Assembly: GCA_963978905.1 (NCBI GenBank)
Contig: OZ022260.1
Location: 12,389,725 to 12,453,724, forward strand
Origin: Trichostrongylus colubriformis
Taxonomy: Eukaryota; Nematoda; Chromadorea; Rhabditida; Trichostrongylidae
Reading direction: 5' to 3'
DNA length: 64,000 nucleotides
Below are positions 56,064 to 64,000 of the stretch, one piece after another. Position 1 is the first letter of the stretch. Each line of letters begins with the position of its first letter. The notes beneath the pieces are model-generated. The model was not told the DNA's origin and did no database searches. It saw only the letters and a list, made by a program, of their open reading frames with translations. The translations under genes were made by a program, and so were the position numbers.

Positions 56064-56699
56064 GTTTCAAGTAGGAAAAACTAGAAGAATACTGCTTTCA
56101 GTCTTCAGAGATCCATCAAGGTTCAAGATCTATCGTGGGAATAAACGTTGCCGTGTGCTACGTCATCTCTGACAAGAGAGCAGACTAGAGGTCACAGGAG
56201 TTGTTCAATTTCATCAACTGCAGCGGAGAAAGAACGGGATGCGAGGGCAAAAAAACACGTGAAACATGACCGTCACCCTTTTCACAGCCCTGCCTGTCGC
56301 CCGTCTGCATAACTAGCCATTGAAAGATATACATAGACAGCGAGGGGCTTCTAGCTAATCGCTTGTGTTGTCTCGTCCTTGCGCAACTCCGTCAGTGAAC
56401 CGCTGCAGCTCGTAGTAAAGCGCGATGGGATCGCAGTAAAGGCCCTAGAGGCACGCTGTCCAGCGCGTGTTTTACCTAAAGGATATTTCTTCACAACTGG
56501 CCTCCTCATTCGCAAAGAGCATCGTTTACAGTTCTGCTTTCCTTCACCGCCTGCTCCCGAAGCCTTGGATCAGTACACAATTTATTACGTATAGACGATC
56601 AAATAAAGGGTATAAAATGTGGTAAATTACGCTCATCATCTAGAAGACGCTAAGCCTTCGTCTTCCATTCACAGTTTTAACGGCAGATAAATGTGAAGG
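56064..56699. other. Unassigned stretch
   Basis: No gene recognised in about 640 bp; the open frame at 56379-56594 lacks any known motif. Confidence 0.35.
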
Positions 56700-56860
56700 T
56701 GGAGGTGGTGTAGTGGCAGGGGCATCTCCTGCTCTCATGGTGCAGGGATCCCGCATCAAAGCCCACCTGGCTAACCAAGCCATAGGCCAAATCGCATTCA
56801 CCTGCTACCACGATTCCAAATGGAAAGTATTGCTAGGAGCATCCGCCAGAAGTGATTATC
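56700..56860 (+). repeat. SINE-like repeat with tRNA-like head (family B)
   Basis: The head ggtggtgtagtggcaggggca resembles an A box and cagggatcccgcatcaaagc stands where a B box would be; the body aagccataggccaaatcgca then ccacgattccaaatgga is the reverse of the blocks at 18245 and 50190. Confidence 0.55.
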
Positions 56861-57534
56861 CGTCGCCAACTTTACTCTTCTTAAATACGTAGTGGGTTAC
56901 GTGGTGTTTCCACGAGCATAGCTCATCCTTGAGTGTACATTTCACCTTTTGTCAGAGCTGCTGGTGAATTAATGAATTAGAGCCATGAAAAAAAACCAAA
57001 ACTGCTACGATTCAACCGAATTAGTTTTTAATCTGACAAGCACGCCATTCATCGTAGTTTTACCTGTACTTCGAATACATAAGAAAAAATATGAAAATTG
57101 ACCCGGAAAGTGTCCCACCTTCACTAAGTGTTTTAGGGTCGCTGAAAAAGATTAGTGAGATTATCAGAAAACAAATAGAGTCGCTATACATGTCGAACAA
57201 GACTACAAACGGTGTTTGTAGTCTGATTTCAACCGTCAACCACTGCCCATCAATAATTCGTTGATAAAGTGCAGAATATAATTCTTCTCTATGGTTCATC
57301 ACTCGTGCTTCGCAAGGAAGACGTGACTACAGCGATAAAATAAATGGACGATTGCAAATTTTCAGGGAAGAAGGTGATGAATCATGCCGCCATGTACGAC
57401 TACGTACATTCTGAAAACCACCCATTGAGCAGCTTATAGCGTAAAAAATTGACTGAAGATAAGAATTATAAAGTCATGTAGTTATATTATGCTGAAAAGG
57501 ACAGCAACCATAGGCTTTTTGCCTCCTTCTTTGG

Positions 57535-57610
57535 GATGCGCCACGCATTCTAGCTCCATTCAAAATCATGGTGGCGTGTGAATGTGACTTAGCGCTTACA
57601 ATGACGTACG
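57535..57610 (+). repeat. SINE-like body fragment (family B)
   Basis: gggatgcgccacgcattctagctccattcaaaatcatggtggc, then acttagcgcttacaatgac, colinear with 18245-18335. It abuts the mariner at 57627. Confidence 0.55.
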
Positions 57611-57626
57611 GTAGTCATCCGATGTA

Positions 57627-58523
57627 TTAGGTTGGTGAAAAAGTCCTGGGACACCAATTTCAAAAAAAAGTTAAAATTCGAAAAAAGGATCCGTGGGTCG
57701 ATCGACGTTACAGATCAGTAGCCACACATTCGTAGATAACACTGAACTTATTTCGACTTATTTCGACTTGGGTGTCCCACGAACTGAGCGATTCAGATCG
57801 GTCATCGAGGTTAAGCATCGCTCAGTCTCTCCTCAGTCGATTCCGGATTAAGGACTTTCTGGGAGGGGAGGGGGTCGTTACAGGGGATGAATCCTGGGTC
57901 TTCTACGCGAATCATAGCAGGAGAGTCCAGTGGTTTCCCTAAGGAGAAGCGACTCCGACTCAATCGAAGACAGACACCCATCAAGAAAAGGTGATGCTGT
58001 GCTGTTGGTGGGACTCACAAGGAATGCTTTGCCACGAATTTCTCGAAAGTGGTACCACAGTAACCGCAAGCATCTAGTCTAATCAGCTGCAGAAGTTGAG
58101 CGAGGCAATGCAACAAAAGCGGCCAGGACGAAACAAAGTTTACTTTCTTCATGAAAACGCACGCCCTCATGTTGCAACAATGTCTCGGGAGAAGTTGGAG
58201 GAGCTTGGATGGGAAGTACTGCCTCACCCTCCGTATTCGCCCGACCTTGCCCCTTCCGATTATCACCTATTTAGGGCCCTCAAACAAAATCTCAGAGATA
58301 AGGAATTTAATGATCAAGCTCAACTTGAATCGGAGGTGACGCGCTTCTTCGACTCACAGCCAGCTTCCTTCTGGAGAAAAGGTATTCGTGATCTGCCCAA
58401 AAATTGGCAAAGTGTTATCGAGGCAGAAGGTGATTACTTTGTGATTTGAAATGACGAAGAAATAAAGTTTTTAAAATTTGAAAGAAAAGTTCTCAGTGTC
58501 CCAGGACTTTTTCACCAACCTAA
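57627..58523 (+). mobile_element. mariner element, inactivated
   Basis: TTAGGTTGGTGAAAAAGTCC and its mirror GGACTTTTTCACCAACCTAA (about 29-bp terminal repeats with ggtgtccca further in) are flanked by TA (57625-57626 and 58524-58525). At 897 bp it has lost several hundred bases from the 5' half of the gene. Confidence 0.92.
57880..58449 (+). pseudogene. mariner transposase pseudogene
   Basis: GDESWVFYANHSRRVQWFP (first catalytic Asp) is followed by an in-frame TAA near 57940. A second stop interrupts the block before NQLQKLSEAM. From 58096 the frame is open: FLHENARPHVAT, where the second catalytic Asp (normally HDN) is Glu, [13 protein letters not shown], and [10 protein letters not shown] with the third Asp intact, then the C-terminal block FFDSQPASFWRKGI. 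Two stops, the D-to-E change and the missing N-terminus make it inactive. Confidence 0.9.
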
Positions 58524-58575
58524 TATAAGACAGTGCTTTCATCCTCTCAAACGAAACTGGTACGAATTTACTCGC

Positions 58576-58591
58576 TTATTTATTTACTTGT

Positions 58592-58622
<31 letters not shown>

Positions 58623-58625
58623 TTT
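58576..58625. repeat. TTTA microsatellite
   Basis: About twelve ttta units with two early interruptions. Confidence 0.95.
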
Positions 58626-61600
58626 GTGTGCTCTGTGACGCGCCATCATACACACAAAGTTATAGAAAAGACTGAGGCAGGCAAGAACTGAATAAGGAGA
58701 TTTTCAGTATTAGGAAACTGACTAAGTTCCTCAAAGCGTAAACATTTCAAATACTACAGATGAGAGACTTATGCAAACTGAACTTGAAATTTCAAAAAGA
58801 ATCTTCCCTACTCTGAGGATCTTGTGGCAGATGGAACAGCCTTTCTTGAGAAAGAAGGAATACAATTGGAGCTGCCCACAGTACTAAACTAGCACACAAC
58901 CTAGGAATTTCGCAGGGTATGTAGAGTCGAATAGTCCCTGGTTTTGAGATAATTGGGATGGGCATAGCAGCAAATGTCAGCATCAGTTGTCACTGCATCG
59001 TGAAATGATTCTGAAACACGTGGAAAAATGTCCACGAAAAGTGCATACACATAATCGCAGCCATCTACGGAATGCTCAATTCTTATTACGAAAATAGTAA
59101 GGTGATTTGTGCGAAGCCATTTTCCGGCATTCACCACACCACCGAAAAGCTGTTCTGACAGAAAAATAGATTATTTCTCGGTTTCTCTCATGATATAATG
59201 CCTTTCTTCTCTTAGAACAAGCTGCTTAGCTATTCCCGAAAAAAAAATCAAGTGCACAGCGAAGAATCATGAAGTTGCACTTGTAAGAAAAATCGATTTA
59301 TCTCATGGCAAAGTTGCTTCGAAAAAAGGATTATGTGCACGTCATCTTGTTTCTGAAGTGACGCACATTAGATTTCCAACTCAAGAAGAGTTGGGTCATT
59401 CTATATAAGTCATGTCCTTTTTCAAAAGGAAATTTTTCCTCAAAAAAATTAGGTCTCTGCAGGTTTTTATGCAGGCTTTGCATGAAGAACTATTTGTTCC
59501 GCCTCTGTCGTTGCGTAAAGAAAGGAGACATACTCTGTAGCTTGCTCCAAGTGTTGCCTGCTGATGGCCATGCAATAATTCGATAAGGCCGTCTTCATAC
59601 TTCGCGATGACGGCGGCGAGAGTGGCTGCTTGTCTCTGCGTCTCCGTCCGTGCCATCCTGTCTCGTTCCTGCGTCGTCTTTGCATCTCCATCGTGCCACT
59701 TTGCCTCGCTGCCTGTGAACGCAGTCACGCTCTGCCGAAGCAAAGCATAAACGGCCCTAAAGCTTTTGTTAATTACGAATAAAGCAATCGCGTACGACTA
59801 CTAACTGTTCAGAAAAAAAAAACAGATCATAATGCAGTCAGCAACCTGCTCAAACAGTCACGCAGAATAATCTTCAATCCTGCAGTTTCCAAAGACACAA
59901 AAATGGTCTGTTTTCGCCTGTTTCCAAGTTTTTCCACGGAAACAACTCTCTAGCGATACGAGTGCTCACCCATTTGCAGAATGCTACTTTCACGTTAATT
60001 TCGTAGAAATGCAATGTACGAACCTCCATGTATTGGCTCAGTCGTGCTGATAGAACCGAATCGGCAAGTTTCACCTCTTACAAACAACTGATAAATATCG
60101 TTTAGAAAGATTTCTAGAGAGATGAAGCTCCAGCATCTACTCTACCTTCCCCTGGCAAACCATTTCATAAGATTTTAGATCTCCTAGAACCATGATAGCT
60201 TGTTTATCATTGGATTTCATAATATGATATTGAGGTTTTTTAGGTTTTCATTGACAGAGGTTTGTCATTTTATCTGGAAACTCCATCAAACGTGCTCAAC
60301 TTCTGATTCAGTCATTGTTGCTTTTTTTGTAGTTTTTGATGACTTACCTGGCAGACTTGGAGAGATTCGAGTTTGCGCTTCTGGTACTGAAAATAGGGTC
60401 TGGAGGAGGAAACCAGGAGAGTGCCCTATTAACCATCTGTCTGGGCAACAGTAGATGAATGTATGGTTCAAGGTTCAGGCTATGATCTGATCTTTTGAAG
60501 CGTCTTTATTAAGATCGAGTCTCAGCTAACATAAGATGCTTTTGATGAAGACACCCAAGGAACTCTCGAGGAAGACGACTTGGCAAAACATCGGTTGTGG
60601 CTGGAACAAGTTCACGAGACCGCTGAGGTTAACGTGAAGACTTCCGCGAATTCCATCGATTCTGTGACAGTTGTGCTTCAGAGTTTCCATGAAATCTTTG
60701 TATTTACTACAGTTTGCAAGAATGGATACTTAATTTTGTATTTCAATGGTTTTCACAATTTCAAATTAAAGTCGTTTCATATCATTTTGAAACACCTCTT
60801 CTTGATATGAAGCGTATGAAAGCATTCAGAAATGCACTTGTCGTCAAGTTGAACGGATGTGCAAAAGTAGTTCCTACAATGGAACGGTTCCTAGTGGGAA
60901 CAGTTGGCCACTCTCCGTGTGCAAATTCGGTATCGTACCGGGATTGGGGGTTTTCTGTTCAGGTTAGACCGACCAGATCAGCAGGAACATCGCTAATCTT
61001 TGGCTTACGATTGTGATTAACCAATGGACATGGGGCTTTGCTGACAATGTGTGCACAGCTATGCATGTACCGCAGGACGATCGTGGGCAGATGGTCGAAA
61101 ATTATACTAGTTATAAAGTTCCTTGAGTCTTCAAAGCGGCTACGTTCGCTTTATTGAACCGGGATTGGTGAAGTACACCACCGACCAGATATCACGCACA
61201 TCACAAGTACACCATAATAAATTCAAACGAAAGACGTGTGCCGAAGCAGCTCAGTGTGTACTATGGTGGCAACCAGGGCACTCCTAGGTGTCGAGGTATA
61301 GCTGCTTCAATACAATTCAATAGGATCCTTCCCCACTACGACGACCAAGTACTACCCCCTTTTTTGACCTCTACAAGACCTCTACAATAAGTAACTGTTG
61401 ACGGATTGCATAGTTGCATTGTGTTTTAACATTTAACATTTTAACATGTTTACTTCGTTTTATTTCTATATATCCTTTCCTGTGCCTAGAAGATATTTAT
61501 TTTACATTTTGTCACACGAATTTGCGGTGAAATACCCTTTGCTTCTCATCTGCTTATTGAAAATATAGTTTTCAGTGCTTATGCTGTCCTCTTAAAGCAC

Positions 61601-62411
61601 CCTCCTGTTTGGTCCGAGACGACCTTCCTGACCTTCCTGTCGGGGAATCCTTGACTCTCAGTGAACCCTAATGGCAATACAAGGTGCCTGGTCCCATTTT
61701 CATCGTTCATAGGATCGAATCCTTCTGAGCCAATGGAGCCACGTTACTATAGGATCTTTGAGTTGTTATAAAACAATTTCAGAAAAAAATGAGGTTGTTT
61801 TTTATGTCATTCGAATCAGTTTCATTAGCATTTACATGCTTCAGAACTAACGTTCGTTCATCATAGAATCTTCAAGTGGCGGTAGAATAGAATATACTGA
61901 TTTCGTAAGATTTTTTTTACCGATTCTTTCGACTGGAAAATTCAATTTTATGAATTTGCACCGGCTACATTTTGAATAAAAAACTTTGCGGAAAAGTGCA
62001 GCTGTGACACCTGTGCAACATTTCCTGAGTGACGTCATACTTCAAGCAATTACTGGGCACGTGCCCGAATATGCTTATAATGGCAGCCGAGCAATGTTCG
62101 GGAGCTGTTTTACTTCTTTCGAGAAGAGCTGTACCAGACAGTTCCCAGACGACAAAAATTAGTAGTCAGCAGTTAAATCACTTGTCCTTGTGGCTTGAAG
62201 GATGCACCAAGGGTTCAATGTGTGCTTATAAAGGCTTTAGCTTCCCTAAGATATTGGTCTTTAAGTGACGTGAGAAGGGGATGGACATCTGATGTTCAAC
62301 TTGATATTCTTTGATACCCAGTTTTACAAGGTCTGGGGGAAAAGAAGGGCCTTGTCTATCATGGTCCTAACCTAGCCTAGCTCTATGGACAAGCACTGAC
62401 CAAGAAATCCT
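58626..62411. other. Unassigned 3.8-kb stretch
   Basis: No gene identified. It includes the coiled-coil-like fragment at 59600-59755 and a protein-like minus-strand frame at 58901-59160 discussed among the findings. Other frames lack recognisable features. Confidence 0.35.
59467..59755 (-). pseudogene. Unidentified A/Q/E-rich coding fragment
   Basis: The minus strand reads LRQSVTAF then RMARTETQRQAATLAAVIAK and EDGLIELLHGHQ in one frame, then, after a one-base shift, LEQATEYVSFLYATTEAEQI to a stop at 59467. The hydrophobic spacing suggests helices. The frame change may be a pseudogene lesion or a missed small intron. A nucleotide relative lies at 51640-51790. Family not recognised. Confidence 0.4.
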
Positions 62412-62812
62412 TAAAGGAAAATCCACGAAAAATTGAGTTCCTTTGTTACCCATATATTTATGTTGTATTTGCCAAATGAGAGCCGCATGCAAAGTTTCAC
62501 GCGAAAAAGTGAAAATTCGACTAAGATACAGTAGAAGCCCCGTTCAATCATCTCCGCGGTTGGGATTGGAGAGTGGAACTATCTACGTAACTTTCCGTTC
62601 TTACAGTGCGTTTCCGACCGCTGCGGACGACTACGGGGAGGGGGGGGGGCACTTGCTCGGAAGACCCACCCTCCCGGCCAAGACTTTGTGGTGCTGTACC
62701 TTAGCCGGATCCATTTTTTTCGCGTAACTTTTCATGCGGCCCATATTAGGCAAATACAACATAAGTACATGGTTAAAAAAGAGACTCATTTTTCCGTGGA
62801 CGATTCCTTTAA
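62412..62812. mobile_element. MITE family A, copy 5
   Basis: The left ttaaaggaaaatccacgaaa and right ttccgtggacgattccttta are inverted ends; sub-terminal ttgttacccatatatttatg is mirrored by cataagtacatggtt. It shares the centre (gcgtttccgacc.c.gcggacgac, ttggggt-type promoter-like GC tract) with copy 2. It contains a 10-G run near 62640. Confidence 0.8.
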
Positions 62813-64000
62813 GTTGTTGCGTTTTGGATTGAAAGAGGGATGAGGTTAGTTGACAAGTACCACTCGAAAAATTTCTATAGGATTTTCAGAGACGATTTTT
62901 TGATATGACGACTTACCACATCAGCCGGAAGCAGTGGGAGTTTGGTTGAGGTAGAAGTCTCACTTATCAAGAACTGCTTTAATGCAAGATTTGACCCAGC
63001 CTAGTCCAAATCAGCGTGTGGCTTCAGTAAATAGTAGGTTTATCTAGAAGTGTATGTAATCCTTACCCTGTCCGTTACCTCGTTCTCTTACTGAACAAAG
63101 CATGTCTCAGTTCCTTTTTTTGGCCATCATTTTTGCTTGCATGTGTTTTCGACGATGTTATGGAGCAATGCTCAGTCTTGAGGCTATTAGGGTTTCCTGT
63201 AATGCGAAAGCGAATCGATGAGCTTATTTGTGCTCTGTTATGCAGGGTGATGACGTTGCTGGTTGGCTGGCGAGCTGCTGTGTCTCTGCTGATTTCAGGT
63301 GAGAGCGCAGCTTGAAGCTCGAGCCAGCCAGCCAGTCAGCCAGCAAAAGCGCTATACCTCATCGGGGAGCTATACACGGAGGGTGCTACGACGACGACGA
63401 CGTGGTGGCTCACGTCCCTCATCGCCACCGCCGCTCTTTCGTCTGGAGATCAATACTGAAAAGAGGGTGGAGAAAGCTGACGACTGCTGCACTAAAAAGC
63501 CGCCTCTAGCGGCACCCACGGAAGCGAAGGGGGGGACTTCAGCAGCTCCCTCACACTTCACCATTGGCAGTTCCATTTGTGGTCATGCAAAGGGGCTCGT
63601 TGCCTATGATTTATATTCAGCTAGTTAACTGACCAACTCGTCCTTTCCATTTCGCAAACTTCACACATTGTCATTTGTCTTTCGTCCAGATTACGGTAGC
63701 CGTCTTGAATGTGTTTTTTACGCTTGCGGCCGCTATTGCTACCCTTGCACTTTCTCACGGATAGAGTTTCGCCAGATATGACGTGCTGGTCACGATATCT
63801 ACCATGTTTCCAAATACACGCATCATTTTCCCACCCATGAGTATTGTATGAAGTTTTTAAAGGTTTGAAAAAAGATTTCACCCCGTTTAAAGCTCTTCTT
63901 ATTATAGTAGCTCACAAACAAGCAATCTCAGCGCTTTTTCATCGATGCAGCTCACTACCCAGATCCAGAACTTGAAAAACGGAAATCAATGCCTTATATC
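62813..64000. other. Right end of window, unassigned
   Basis: No gene recognised. 63258-63344 contains ggttggctgg and its mirror ccagccagccagtcagcc. From 63390 to 63560 the sequence is GC-rich and open in two frames (63299-63628 plus; 63370-63576 minus), without a known domain. Confidence 0.35.

Noticed and set aside
1..64000. CRISPR array or bacterial operon
   Set aside because: The 172-bp repeats are tRNA genes, not short direct repeats with unique spacers; split genes with GT-AG introns exclude a prokaryote.

Overview
The window looks like nuclear DNA of a clade V (strongylid-type, hookworm-like) nematode. The pointers are AT-rich sequence with scattered small exons and GT-AG introns, a TTTTCAATCCAG acceptor directly before a start codon (as expected for spliced-leader trans-splicing), an RTE-clade retrotransposon, several mariner and Tc1-like transposons, and many foldback or miniature inverted-repeat elements. 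The species assignment is inference; nothing here names it.

Layout. (1) 1-1857: a head-to-tail array of eleven tRNA-Val genes on the minus strand, spaced 172-173 bp, with eight TAC and three CAC anticodons, ending in a decayed tRNA relic. (2) 3010-15950, minus strand: the one host protein gene I could rebuild, seven exons joined in phase into a 249-residue HAD-superfamily phosphatase with all four HAD motifs. Its introns (up to 7.3 kb) are swollen by mobile elements: a Tc1-type element with a mariner nested in its terminal repeat, a perfect 43-bp-arm hairpin, a palindromic mariner, tRNA-like repeats and two copies of a MITE family. (3) 15951-28034: no recognisable host gene; MITE, SINE-like and faint transposase remnants. 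(4) 28035-31203: an apparently complete RTE retrotransposon (minus strand, 1029-codon uninterrupted endonuclease/reverse transcriptase ORF) bounded by a 17-bp target-site duplication. (5) 33127-34995: a 1.87-kb palindrome with 710-bp arms and a second palindrome nested inside. (6) 35873-36713: a deleted mariner. (7) 40440-43520: a cluster of Tc1-type elements sharing one terminal repeat. (8) 52547-54046: three foldback elements back to back, one carrying a Mutator-like MITE with a 9-bp target duplication. (9) 55787-58523: a further MITE, SINE copies and a third, inactivated mariner. (10) The right end holds repeats and nothing I can assign.

Functionally, host content is limited to tRNA-Val supply and one predicted small-molecule phosphatase; the rest is a transposon graveyard with one apparently young RTE. 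Exon boundaries come from reading frame continuity and splice consensus only; no transcript evidence was available. Other short host exons could be hidden in the unassigned stretches.
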